This document shows positions 20,926 through 31,659 of a DNA stretch of 64,000 nt, piece after piece. The notes beneath the pieces were generated by a model, which saw only the letters and a list, made by a program, of their open reading frames with translations, was not told the DNA's origin and searched no databases. The DNA lies in NCBI GenBank assembly GCA_050084985.1, contig JBITNC010000001.1, positions 196,416,001 to 196,480,000 on the forward strand. Reading direction: 5' to 3'. The stretch's first letter is position 1. Each line of letters starts with the position of its first letter. A program made the position numbers and the translations under genes. The DNA is from Nageia nagi (Eukaryota; Pinophyta).

Positions 20926-21623
20926 TCAAACTTCACTCCCCCTTGAGGGCAACTTCACCAACCTAAGAGAATCTCTAAGCTTGCTAAACTGAGCTTCAGG
21001 AAGGGGCTTGGTGAATAAATCAATGAAGTTTTCAGTAGATGGACAATACTCCAAGTGTATGATGTCATATAGAACCTTCTCCCTGATAAAATGGGCTTGG
21101 ATTTCCACATGTTTGGTTCTCTGATGGAACATAAGATTCTTAGCCAAAGAGATAGCTGATTGATTATCTGAAGAAATAAGATATAGGCTATTTTGCTTAT
21201 ACCTAATTTCATTCAAAAGATGCCTCAGCCAAATAGCTTCTTGGGTAGAAACAGACATGGCTTGATATTTGGCTTCAATGGTAGAAAGAGTCACAGTAGG
21301 TTACTTCTTGGAAGCCCAAGAGATAGCACCTGAACCAATGCTAAACACATATGCAGAGGTTGATTTTTTTTCATCTCTATCTCCCCATAATTAGAATTTG
21401 AGAACCCAAAGAGAATAATTGAGAGCACTTTGGAATACTTAAGAGCAAGATCCTTTGTCCCTGCCACATACCTCAAGATTTGCTTAATAGTATTGAGGTG
21501 TTCAACATATGGTTTTTGCATGAATCGTGCCATCAGATTCATTGCAAAGGTAATATCAGGATGAGAGATAGTTAGATACAAAAGACTACTGATCAATTGC
21601 CTATAAGCTATAGCATCAGCCAA
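20926..21623 (-). pseudogene. copia RNase H, frameshifted
   Basis: The upstream frame (21,291-21,623) reads YRQLISSLLYLTISHPDITF and IKQILRYVAGTKDLAL. The downstream frame (20,926-21,294) has TLSTIEAKYQAMSVSTQEAI followed by WLRHLLNE, SSDNQSAISLAKN, RTKHVEIQAHFIRE and FTKPLPEAQF. These are the standard C-terminal RNase H motifs of Ty1/copia polyproteins. The two frames overlap by 4 bases and need one frameshift. The catalytic DNQSA Asp is present. Confidence 0.9.
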
Positions 21624-22515
21624 CTAAGAATTTGAGCTTAGAGATACAATGATTCCAGAAGAAATAGGTATTGCAGCATATCTACACTTCTCCATTCCAA
21701 ACTTTTGCAAGATGTCTGATATATATTTAGATTGACTAAGATAAGTACAATCTTTATGTTGGTATACTTGCATCCCAAGATAGTAATGCAATAGACCTAG
21801 ATCAGTCATTTCAAATGGGCCTTTAGTTTGGATATGCACTCTTGGATGATTTCAATATTATTACCAGTTATGAGAAGATCATCCACATAAAGGAGAATTA
21901 AGACACGTCTTTTCCTTGATTGAGTACATAGAGATCTGAGTTAGAGAAGCACTTGGAAAAACCAATATCTATAAAGAATCTTGAAATTTTCTCGTACCAT
22001 GCTCTAGGTGCTTGCTTAAGTCCATACAGAGACTTATTTAGCTTACACACAAGAGACTCTTTTCCTTCTGGAATAAATCCTTCTGGTTGATTCATGTAGA
22101 TTTCTACATCCAATTCACCATTGAGAAATGCACTCTTGACATCAAGTTGGAAAACTTTTCATCTTTGAGCTGCAGAAAGAGCAAGGATTATCCTGATAGT
22201 AGGCATCTTGGCCATAGAAGCAAAGGTTTCCTCATAATCAATACCATATTTCTGAGTGAATCCTTTGGCCACTAACCTTGCTTTGTATTTTTCAATTTCT
22301 CCATCAGAATTGTACTTAACATTGTATATCCATTTATTTCCAATCACATTTTTCTCATTAGGATAAGGAACCAAATCCCAAGTTTCATTTTTTATGAGCA
22401 CCTCATACTCAACTTTCATAGCTTCCATCCAACACTCTTTCTTGGAAGCTTCTTTGAAGGTTGATGGCTCATTCGTATTATCAATTTTGGCAAATAAAGA
22501 TTTATTCAAGGTCAT
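21624..22515 (-). pseudogene. copia reverse transcriptase, three disruptions
   Basis: The first frame (22,159-22,515) has KNETWDLVPYPNEKNVIGNK and YKARLVAKGFTQKYGIDYEE. The next (21,898-22,113) has YMNQPEGFIPEGKESLVCKL then NKSLYGLKQAPRAWYEKI. The YVDD catalytic box at 21,878-21,889 survives in another phase. The last frame (21,624-21,839) has FEMTDLGLLHYYLGMQV and ISDILQKFGM. Breaks near 22,115-22,158 and 21,840-21,897 prevent a continuous product. Confidence 0.9.
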
Positions 22516-22551
22516 ACTTCTTGTAATTCTCTGAGCTAGAGAATTTTGCTC

Positions 22552-23480
22552 TTATGGTGACTTCCTTACATGATCATCCAACCAGTTAGGTGTAGGTGAA
22601 GAATCATCTGAATCAGACACCTCAGCATGAGAAGTTGTATCCTCAGGAAGTTCATTGAACTTGACATCCCTAGAAATAAAGACTATTTTATGGGATGAGG
22701 AGTAGAGCCTGTAATCTCTATGCTGATTATTATACCCCACAAAGATGCATTTTTCTAATCTTTTATCCAAATTCTTTCTTTTCTCTAAGGTAATGAAGGC
22801 AAATGCATCACAACTAAAGACCCTAAAGTGTGATATGTTAGGTTTCTTTCCTATTCATGCTTCATATAGAGTTTTACCTTTAAATTCTTTAGTAGGACAC
22901 CTATTTAGGGTGTGAATAGTAGTGTGAACAGCTTCACCCCATAAGAAACTAGGAAGGTTAACCAACATGCACCTTGCCATTTCCATAATGGTACAATTCT
23001 TCCTTTTAGAAACTCTATTTTGTTGAGGGGTGTAAGGGATTATGAATTACCTCTTGATCCCATGTTTAACATAATAGTTGTTAAACTCATTGCTATTATA
23101 CTCATCCCCATTATCAGATCTTAGCATCTTGATCTTAAAATCAGTTTAATTCTCAACAAGAGCCTTGAAGTCTTTAAACCTGTCAAAATTTTGATCCTTG
23201 TGCTCAAGTAGATAACCAAATTTCATCCTACTGAAGTCATCAATGAAGGTCAAAACATAAGAAGCTCCCCCTAGAGACTTAATCTAAAATGGACCCATCA
23301 AATCTGAATGCACAAGCTGAAGAGGATGAGTAGCCCGACTTGCCTTATCTTTTTCAAACTTTTACCTATTCATCTTTCCTAGAATGCACCTTTCATAGAG
23401 ACCAATTATGGGTGAAATATTAGGTAAACCTTCCACAAGTTCTTGATTTTTCATATCTTGAATACTCTTGTGGTTAAGGT
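22552..23480 (-). pseudogene. copia integrase, many stops
   Basis: The zinc-binding start follows GNLWHQ from the gag frame and continues with LGHLN. Core motifs are readable in pieces on the minus strand: LVHSDLMGPF near 23,290, FIDDFSRMKFGYLL near 23,230, LRSDNGDEYNSNEFNNYY near 23,080, and PYTPQQNRVSKRKN near 23,020. The C-terminal frame (22,552-22,770) has CIFVGYNNQHRDYRLYSSS. Several stops interrupt it. From family knowledge the core motifs hold the D,D-35-E catalytic residues. The first two Asp are present. Confidence 0.85.
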
Positions 23481-23487
23481 GCCCTAA

Positions 23488-24408
23488 TCATTGATGCCAA
23501 AGATTGCCCTTTGAACAAACATTTGCAGCAAGACACATCTTTGAAGGAACTTGATCCACAATATAAAGTTCATCCTTTATTGATCCTTTCATCAAGGTGG
23601 CAAGTCCTTTCTTAACACACCAGGAGTGTGAGGTAAACTCAAATGAGTATCCTTTCCTTGTAATCTGAATTATGGAGATAAGATTTATCCTTAGTTTAGG
23701 CACATAAAAGACATTATCAAGAATCTTTCCATGAATCTTCACACTCCCTATTCCTTGAACATCAAGGACTGAATTATCACCTATCACAACTACATCCTTA
23801 TTGTACTTATGAAAGTTTTTAAACTTATCCTTTTCATAACACATGTGATTAGTGCATCCTAAATCAATAATCCAATCATTTGAAATAGTTTGAGTCATTG
23901 AGTAGTAGGCAACAATAGCAGCATGCTTGGTCTTCTTTTTATTATTAAAATTTCTCACATTTACATTTCCCTTGCCTTTTTGAGCAAATTTATTTTTACA
24001 ACAATCATACTCTTTATGCCCAAACATGTCACAAAAGTTACAATTTCCATCAAACTTTTCTTGAGGTGTTGGATTGCTTGATCTAGCTTTGTCATTCCTT
24101 TGCATGAATTTGCCATTATTGTTGCCCTTTTTCTCATACTTCCTGAAGGTAGATGAGGATTTGTTATCTTTGAATTTATAATGTTTGAACTTCTTTTTGA
24201 AAGGAGTTTTGATTGCTCCTAGAGCAATGTTATTATCCTTTGGAGAAAAGTTCAACATTTTCTTGTTCAAAGTTTTCTCATGCTTCAGAAGGAGTCTAGA
24301 AAGGTTATCAAGAGAGATGACATCTTCTTCATCATCGAGCCTAGTTTTCATAACCGTGACAAAGTTACTAAACTTTGTAGAAAGGCTTTGAAGAATGATG
24401 AAGACCAT
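23488..24408 (-). pseudogene. copia gag C-terminus and protease, active site altered
   Basis: This 306-codon frame starts inside the UBN2-type gag domain and continues through a Lys/Asn-rich linker. It has a complete zinc knuckle CNFCDMFGHKEYDC (C-x2-C-x4-H-x4-C, residues about 123-136). It then has the protease start NDWIIDLGCTNHM at about residues 177-189. The catalytic D-S/T-G is replaced by DLG, so the protease is predicted to be inactive. The frame ends in GNLWHQ of the GAG-pre-integrase domain, where a stop occurs. Confidence 0.9.
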
Positions 24409-24499
24409 GAACTCATCATTGACCTAGTTGCACCTACAGCCAACCAGTTGTGTCCTGAGGTCAATGATTTTGTTCAAGTAGATAGAAGCACTTTCATCT

Positions 24500-24841
24500 T
24501 CACCTTGACGATATTGCAACAACTTTTGTAAAATGGTGAACCTCCTTGAAAATTTTGACCCAAAGGTAAATTTTCTTTAGCCTATCCCAAGCTTCCTTTG
24601 CTGATGTTGAAGAAGAGATCATGAGAAGTATATCATCTAAAACAGCATGATAAATCATTGAAGTTGCTAACTCATTCTTTGAGTTGTATATTTCAAGAGC
24701 CTTCTCATATGTAGGAATGACCATGTCTTCATTAACTGTCTGCCACAGTTTCCTTACTTGTAACTCAGCTTTCATATGAGGTTCCCATATGCTGAAGTTG
24801 GAACCATCGAGTATATGCTTGGGTATGAAGGTTTCAACCAT
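24500..24841 (-). pseudogene. copia gag N-terminus
   Basis: The start is taken as the ATG at 24,841 (MVETFIPKHILDGSNFSIWE), the usual opening of copia gag (DUF4219/UBN2-like region with a conserved W). It continues with WQTVNEDMVIP and SAKEAWDRLKKIY. The upstream Met eight codons earlier is less likely. One frameshift separates it from the next frame, near 24,410-24,500. Confidence 0.85.
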
Positions 24842-24865
24842 TGCTACACAAAAGTAAATATGCAA

Positions 24866-26440
24866 TAAGAATGAAAATTTTTACAATTTACCATCTATAC
24901 AAATAAAATATTGATAAGTAAACATGTCCCACATGTGCAAACTTATAAACCATGATCTGTAGAAGGATAAAGTTAAGGTTGTTTTCTTGTATAGAATTAG
25001 GCCTTCACCTGGATGCCCACAAGGTGGAGCCTAGGTACTACCATTCCTCAACCAGTTCACCTTGGTCAGTAATATACTCTCTCAAGGATAAGTACCAACT
25101 ATTTTCCAAGGATCCGACGTATCTTGGATCGACCATTTTAATTATCTTGTTTAAGATTTTTAGTTTTCCTCCTAGGTTATTAGGATAATGCCTGAATGGA
25201 TGTGCGGACATGTGGTATCATGACACACATGCCTATCCACCTAATAGAGTTATGTCCAATCCAACAGAGGTCTTAGGGGCAATTAAGATGGACTTACCAC
25301 CACTTGGTTCTTCAGACTAAAAAGGCTCCAATCTACCATGTCCTCACCTCGTGGCTCCCTAAACAAGTCATGTTGTGGAAAAGTACATGCGGATGTATTC
25401 ATTTTAGAGGTTACTTTCAATATTTTGCATTTTGTAAGTATAAAGCAATTATGCAAAAAATATAAAGTAAAGTAAAAAATACATCATCCACAAGAACTTG
25501 AAACCTTAAGAGTCCAATAGGTTTTGTACTAACCCCTAAAGGACATTTTACATTTTGCATACTTTGCTCAAGTTTCATAAATTCATTCAAATACTTTAAT
25601 GAATTTAAAAAAGGCTAAGTCCTACTTAGCATTAATCCATAGCTTAAACATGCATTTATTCTATGACTTAAAAATTAAGTAATAAACATGCATCATGCAT
25701 TATTTAACTTAAAATTTTAAGTACTAAGCATGCTTTTTCTTCAAACAAGATTAAGAGCCATGCATTACAAGTTTAGCATGCAAGATCTAGATAAAATTTT
25801 AAGTAAAAATTATACAAATTCTCCCTTTTTCACTTAAAGTTTTATCCCTAAAAACTTGTATGCTAAAAATTATCTTTTAAGTATGCATTTTAAGTAAAAA
25901 ATTTCCTTTGTTTACTTAAAAAAAATAGCATAATTAACTTAAATATTTATCCTTCAAAGATAGCATACTTAGATTACCTTAGCAAATTTTTACCAAAAAA
26001 AATGTTTTGCCTAAGTAAATTACCATACTTAGTGAAAAAAATGCTAAGAGATTGATATTCTAGAAATTGCATGTGCACCTTAGTAAATGCAATATTAAAA
26101 ATTATTTTAAGCATCTTCTTAAAAAGGTAAGCAAAGTTTTACTTAAAAAATAGTATTTTTGCCATTATTGTAGAAATAAGTAAAAATATTCACTACTTTC
26201 CAAGTCTCCAAGAATTAAATGGAGAAAGAGGAGACCCATACCCCTACTACATGCATATTTAATATTAATTTTACCAAATCATTCTAAGTAAACAAAAAAT
26301 TACTCCAAGTCAAACAAAATAAATGCTTTAGGTATAAAAGGATGGCTACCCTTCCCTTACCAAGAAGGAGGATCTACTAAATCATTTACATTCTTCTCTT
26401 TTTCCTATTATATTTAAAAAATTGTTTGTTTGTTGGAATA
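24866..26440. other. AT-rich sequence, no gene recognised
   Basis: It may include the leader of the copia element, but no PBS or LTR can be seen. Bases 25,000-25,420 are of normal composition without recognisable motifs. Bases 25,430-26,340 are full of taagta / acttaa phrases and long A/T runs. Nothing codes for a protein. Confidence 0.35.
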
Positions 26441-26530
26441 AATATAATTTCATGTTCTTACATGATATTATTTGTTGAAATAAATATAATTGATAATTCA
26501 AATTTTAGTTTATTTGTGTTGATAATAAAG
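26441..26530 (+). repeat. Short fragment of the 28.7-33.6 kb repeat family
   Basis: The phrases tgttggaataaatataattt and aaattttagtttatttgtg also occur at about 31,665-31,720 (+) and, reverse-complemented, near 46,000-46,080. Confidence 0.45.
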
Positions 26531-26975
26531 GGTAAATGATATTATCAAAGTGTGGGCTTTAAGTCGGGTCCCAAAACTAGTCACAAAAATGGTTTCAGAT
26601 AACTAAAACTGCTACCTAGCTATACTTAGTGGTAGCTAATATAATTAAAAAAACAAAAAACCAAATAAGATCATATGCTACCCAACTATAACTTGTTAGT
26701 AGCCCTAATACAAAAAAATCATCAAAATATAGCTACAATGCCTCTGAATTATAACTAGGATGTTGTCCAAATGCTACTTTATCGTTGGTATATCTTAATC
26801 TACAAAACCTTTATTTAGCCCAAAGGTGGGCTAAGATTTGTTGGTTTGATGTAAAGTTAACTATTCTCCATCTACTAGATCATGTTTAGTGAGTTTTTCC
26901 CTAATCTCTCCTTGGGATGGTCTCATAACATATGTTTATCCAACATTGGTTGATTTCCTAGTGTTCAATAAATTT
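26531..26975. other. No gene recognised
   Basis: AT-rich sequence with phrases such as tgctacctagctatac / tgctacccaactataac (about 26,612 and 26,680), suggesting a decayed short duplication. Confidence 0.3.
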
Positions 26976-27145
26976 CATTATGGGATTCCTTCATGGCTTT
27001 CTTTTTGCTATGTTGTTGTTTCTTGACTATCTACATTTTATGCTTATTTTTTTTCCCTTCATTATGGGATTCCTTCTTAGCCTTCTTCTTGTTGTGTTGT
27101 TGTTTCTTGAATGTCTACGTTTTGTGCTTTTATTATTTCCCTCAT
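26976..27145. repeat. Tandem duplication, unit about 82 bp
   Basis: ttcattatgggattccttc, then tgttgttgtttcttga, then tgcttttatt-like text occurs twice in a row. On the minus strand it reads as a Lys/Arg/Asn-rich low-complexity linker. This would suit the tail of the DUF4283-type protein that lies upstream on the same strand. Confidence 0.6.
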
Positions 27146-27725
27146 GATTATTTCTTTCACTTCCTCTTCCACTTTCACACCTTCCATGTTTGCTACATCA
27201 TCTTCTAAAAAATATATATTGTAATCTACTTCTTTGTTTGTTCCTTATAAAATTGACAACACTACATAGGGGTTTTGATTTGTTGTGGTTGATTTCTTCT
27301 ATTGGACATCTTTTGGCATAGTTATTCCTAAGGATTGGCCCCAAAAAAATTGAAAAAAAAAAGGAAAATCAATTTCAAAATTTGGGTGAAAATATAGTCT
27401 TTAAAATAAAAGGTATAAGTGGATACATACCATATACATACTATAAGTTGATGTTTTGGTGATTGATACATAAAATTAATAGTTTCTTGTAATTTTAGGG
27501 CAAATGACTCCCCTTCTAGAGGTCCAAATATTAGCCAAATTTAAAATCTTAAAAACCTAATTTTCACTTGTAAGAGTTGATTAGCCACTAAGAAAAACAT
27601 TATCTTTTGAAGTTGACTATTTTTCTAACGTAGTTCATTTTGTTTTTGCTTCGGTTGTATTCTTCTATTTTTTTCTTATTTTTTTATTTTTATACTAATT
27701 TTTTCTCTTGCTATTTCTATTTTTC
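27146..27725. other. No gene recognised
   Basis: AT-rich sequence downstream (minus sense) of the DUF4283 remnant. Lys/Glu-rich in minus-strand reading near 27,650-27,725 but broken by stops. Confidence 0.3.
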
Positions 27726-28424
27726 TTAAGACTTCTTTTCATTCTTTTCTTTTTCTCCCTTATTTTCATCCCTCCTCTTCTTTTTTAGGTAGTTCTTTGC
27801 ATAATGCTCATAACTCTTACAAATTTTACATTGTATTAGAAGATTTTCATATACAATTGGTTGTATCCATACTTTTCCATCTTCTATTTTTATTTTTATC
27901 TTCTTCATCATAGGTTTGGAAATATCTAAATTAACCACAAATTTTGCATCTATAAACTTAAGTTTTAATCTTGTTGATCGCTTAATTGTGACAAGGGATC
28001 CAATTGCTTTCACAATTCTAGCTATAACACATGGGTGCCAATAAGATAGACGAAATCTAGGTAGTGAAATCCATGTTAGGATGAGGTTGAAATTTTTGCT
28101 ATTAGAGAGGAAAATTTTCTCCCATCTCTTAATGACTAATCCTTTCTTCCCTAGGAACCATACACCCATCTCTATCACTTTTTGTATATCTTCATCAAAC
28201 TAAAATTTGAATAATAAAAATTTTCTTAAGAGATCAACTAGAGATACCCACCCTTTGGTACTCCATATTACTTTCATCCAGCTTTGAATCATATCTAGAG
28301 GGGGTCGTACCCCAACAAATCGACCAACAAGGGCTAATTTTAGCTCATCTTCTTCCTTTTCTATTATACTTTTTGGAATCAATATACTAACCTCATCATT
28401 AGAGCATTCAGGCTCCAATACCAT
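27726..28424 (-). pseudogene. DUF4283 / zinc-knuckle protein (LINE ORF1-type or related), one stop
   Basis: Two frames in the same phase are separated by a single TAG near 28,185. The first (28,200-28,424) reads LALVGRFVGVRPPLDMIQSW, the DUF4283 start. The second (27,726-28,178) continues with WFLGKKGLVIKRWEKIF, LTWISLPRFRLSYW and AKFVVNLDISKP. It ends in CKICKSYEHYAKNY, where the last Cys of the C-x2-C-x4-H-x4-C knuckle has become Tyr. From family knowledge DUF4283 with this knuckle is common in plant LINE ORF1 proteins and in related nucleic-acid-binding host proteins. No reverse transcriptase is found downstream. The Lys/Glu-rich tail at the C-terminus is normal for the family. Confidence 0.75.
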
Positions 28425-28589
28425 ATTGATTGCCTTCTCTACGAATGGTTTTTTCTACATCAACATGCTTTTCTATTCCTTGGGGGATTTGGATTAGGTC
28501 TGTTCTTGATTTATTCATTACATTTTGAATGTCATTTGGTTACATTTTGATAAGATTACATCTTTGTTAAGCTGTAATTTTGCTTAATA

Positions 28590-28770
28590 ACATTCTTGCT
28601 CATGCTTCTGTTATGATGTGTTTGCACTACTATTACACTATGCTTGCTTAGACCATTTTTGTAATGTTGTGCTCACCCTTCTGTTACTCTGTGCTCACAC
28701 TTTTGTTACTCCATGCTCATTGTTCTATTACTCCATGCTCACTATTTATTACTCTACACTCACATTTAGT
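28590..28770. repeat. Degenerate tandem repeat, unit about 27-30 bp
   Basis: Variants of ctgttactctgtgctcac recur about five times (for example 28,680, 28,704, 28,730 and 28,748). The 72-codon open frame here only reflects the repeat. Confidence 0.6.
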
Positions 28771-29110
28771 TTATTTATGGAATTGCATTTTACTTTATAT
28801 TTTTTTTCAATAATATTAATGAAAAATATTTTATAGATATTGTAATTATTTTTAAAATAAAAAAAGCGAAATATGCTAAAGCAATTACAAGTTGATAGAG
28901 ATGTACATTCTTCTCTTTTTATTATTATATTTATAAATTATTTAAATTTGCAAAATAAAGAATGAAAACTAATTAAGTTGCCTTTTTTTTGTAAAGATGT
29001 ACATTCTATTCAATTGATTAAATTTGTAATATAAAAAATCATAACTAAATATGTTATCATTTTTTTTGTAGTTGGTATAGATTTGATTTAATTAACATTT
29101 TTCTTTATGA
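28740..29110 (+). repeat. Partial copy of the LTR-like part of the retroelement family
   Basis: It is similar to 29,220-29,560, sharing gagatgtacattcttctctt, attattatatttataaatt and aactaattaagttgcc. It appears to be an additional LTR-like fragment left of the two direct copies. Confidence 0.55.
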
Positions 29111-29199
29111 AACCATTCTTGCAAGCCAATTTCTTGGAATTAGATTATGCGTCTAAGGGGTTCTCTTCCCTCAAAGTCACCTAGGAGTCACAAAGTATA

Positions 29200-31290
29200 A
29201 TTTATAATTGATTAATAATTCAAATTTGGGTTTATTTGTGAAATTGTATTTTACTTTGTAATTTTTTGTAATAATATTAATGAAAAATATTTTATATTTA
29301 TTGTAATTTTTTAAAAATGAAAAAGTAGTATAAACCAAATCAATTACAAGCTTTTAGAGATGTACATTCTTTTCTTTTTATTATTATATTTATAAATTGT
29401 TTAAATTTGAAAAATAAAAAAGATAACTAATTAAGTTGCTAATCATTTTTTTTGGAGATGTAGATTCTATTGTTATATTTATAAATTATTTAAATTTACA
29501 AAAAAAAAAGACAACTAATTAAGTTACCATTTTTTTTTTGTAGTTGGCATATAGATTTGGGTTTTTAGTCTAAAAAATATTTTTTTTTAACATATTGTAT
29601 AGTAACAAATTCAATTGTATAATTAAAATAAATTTTAAATATAATAGAATGGAATTAAAATCAATATCTTTTAAATTTTAAATATCTTTAAATTCAAAGT
29701 TATAAATTCCATATAACATATTTTTAGACTTCAGTATCATTTGGAATAAATTTGATAAATTTTGTATTTATTTACTATAATTTGAAAATTTACATCTTAA
29801 TGGAATCTTATATCAAAATACATATAAAATACAAGGGAATACATTATTGGTGGGTGAAGAATCCCACTTACAAATTCTATCCTAAAAGTCATTAAATATA
29901 ATACTATGCTTTATCCTTCTTGACCATTCTAGCCATTTTTTAACTAATTGATAATACACAAATAATAGATACAAGAGAATGCCTTAAACATATGGAAAAA
30001 AGAAATAGTTCCTTCAAAAGTTATATTCAATAGTTTCATAATTGCAATGTCTTCTCTTATATAATCAACAATCATAATTATCTTCAATGTCATCTTTGTA
30101 ACAATTTTCAAGATGTCTCCCTATGATACCATACATCGAGCAACAAGAACTCAATCACAGTAATCATGAAAAGCCAAAGAATAAAAAATATGCATCTAAA
30201 TAGAAATTCACCATAATCATGCAACAATATAGGTTTTTTCAAGATAGATACTAACAATGAGGCATCATCATCATAAATGTGAGTAGTCAATGAACAATAA
30301 ATATAGGTAAATAATGATGATGCAAAAAAATTAATGTAACCAATACATGACCATTTTAGATTTCAACAAATAATATTGAAGGTTAGCCTTATTGGATGTG
30401 AATGTTGTTTTAATAGACAAACATTCAAAATATAACATAATAGGTGCATCTAATAGCTATAAAGGGAACTTTAATAGGCATATTAGGAAGAAGAAGGTAG
30501 TTGAATAATTAACTAAACAAGAAGATACCAACTAAAAATTAAAGTTAAATAACAAGCACACATATGCATAATTAAAGATAAATACTTGTAGACACAAACA
30601 AAGGCAAAGTTTTGGTGCAAAGTTTTGAAAAATAGGGCACTCAATTTTTCTTCAAGAAAGATAAATTTATTTTCACAAAATTTGAATGTAATCTTTGAAT
30701 GTAGAAACTTGGAGCCTACCAAGGAATGTCCACGATAATAAAGAATTTCATGCCCAATTAAAAATTTAGGTATAAAGAATTTCATGCAAAATTGAATTTC
30801 AAGCTCTAGCAAAATATATATTAAATCAATAACATAAAATTGGATGTACTATCCCTAAAGAAATAAAATATGGGGATTATTATAATTGGACCTAGAGAGC
30901 AAAGGTATTTTAGACATGAATACAACTAATGAAGGTTTTGCAAAACTAGAAAAATAAATAGGTTTAGGGAGAGTTGAACAAATGAATCTACTCCACATAA
31001 ATTATGAAAAATGATCAAAGAACATAAGCATTAGAAGACATAATATCATCATTGAGGTAGCCATCACATAGAATGCAATCATCTAAAAACCAACCATCTC
31101 AACGAAGCATTCATGTAGTTACCTAGATGTGCTAACATCAAGCTCTAATATTATTAGGAGCCTTGGTATTAGATTGCAAATCTAAAATGTAAGCTTAAAA
31201 AATGACTTATTAATTCACCTCCCACAAAAAACTCTTATATTCCCTAAAGACACTTCATATATACCAAATCAATTACATTGACATATAGAT
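29200..31290 (-). mobile_element. Non-coding LTR-retroelement remnant, copy 1
   Basis: The whole interval is repeated at about 31,660-33,620 with an offset near 2400 bp (examples: tttgtatttatttactataa at 29,761 and 32,162; ttttcaagatgtctcc at 30,104 and 32,505). Near 31,140 the + strand reads aagctctaatattatta, a mutated antisense of the iMet primer site followed by LTR-like sequence. This suggests a minus-oriented, non-coding element. No gag or pol motif is present, and the open frames inside are short and low-complexity. Confidence 0.6.
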
Positions 31291-31659
31291 TGATTAAGGT
31301 TTCTACATTGACATTTCTTATTTGAGAGATATGGACAAAAGTCTTATATTATTATTTTTTTATTATTGAATTGGAGAAGATATTCTATATAAAATGAAAA
31401 TATTAATTGAAATTTATTGTGTATTTAATAAAAAAATTTAACTTGTGTATAATTGAAAATTAATTTTTGAAGCAAATAGTTGATGTTTTACAACAAAGTT
31501 AAATATATTAATGGTAACTTAATTTGATATGTAAATACAAAATAATAGTACATTATAATATATTTTTTAATAAAAATCATAATCACATAAATGACATATT
31601 GTATTGAAATAAAAAATAGTTTATTGTTAATGATAATCAATTGTTGTTAATAAATGAAA

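Larger units (their letters stand above)
16955..24865 (-). mobile_element. Ty1/copia LTR retrotransposon, degraded, 5' LTR not found
   Basis: The minus strand carries, in copia order, gag with zinc knuckle, protease, integrase, RT and RNase H between 24,841 and 20,926. Then come a 3' region with an array of about 50-bp repeats, a PPT (19,865-19,875) and a 3' LTR. The LTR is split by a younger non-autonomous element (16,977-19,391). The outer piece, 16,955-16,976, starts with TG, giving the expected CA end on the minus strand. No PBS or second LTR can be recognised to the right of gag, so the element is truncated at its 5' side. The outer LTR boundary is inference from TG/CA ends and from the break in gypsy LTR homology. 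Confidence 0.78.

Noticed and set aside
25200-25225. TGGTATCATGAC as a primer-binding site
   Set aside because: It is on the + strand, with no LTR to its left and no retroelement body to its right. It is only a partial match.
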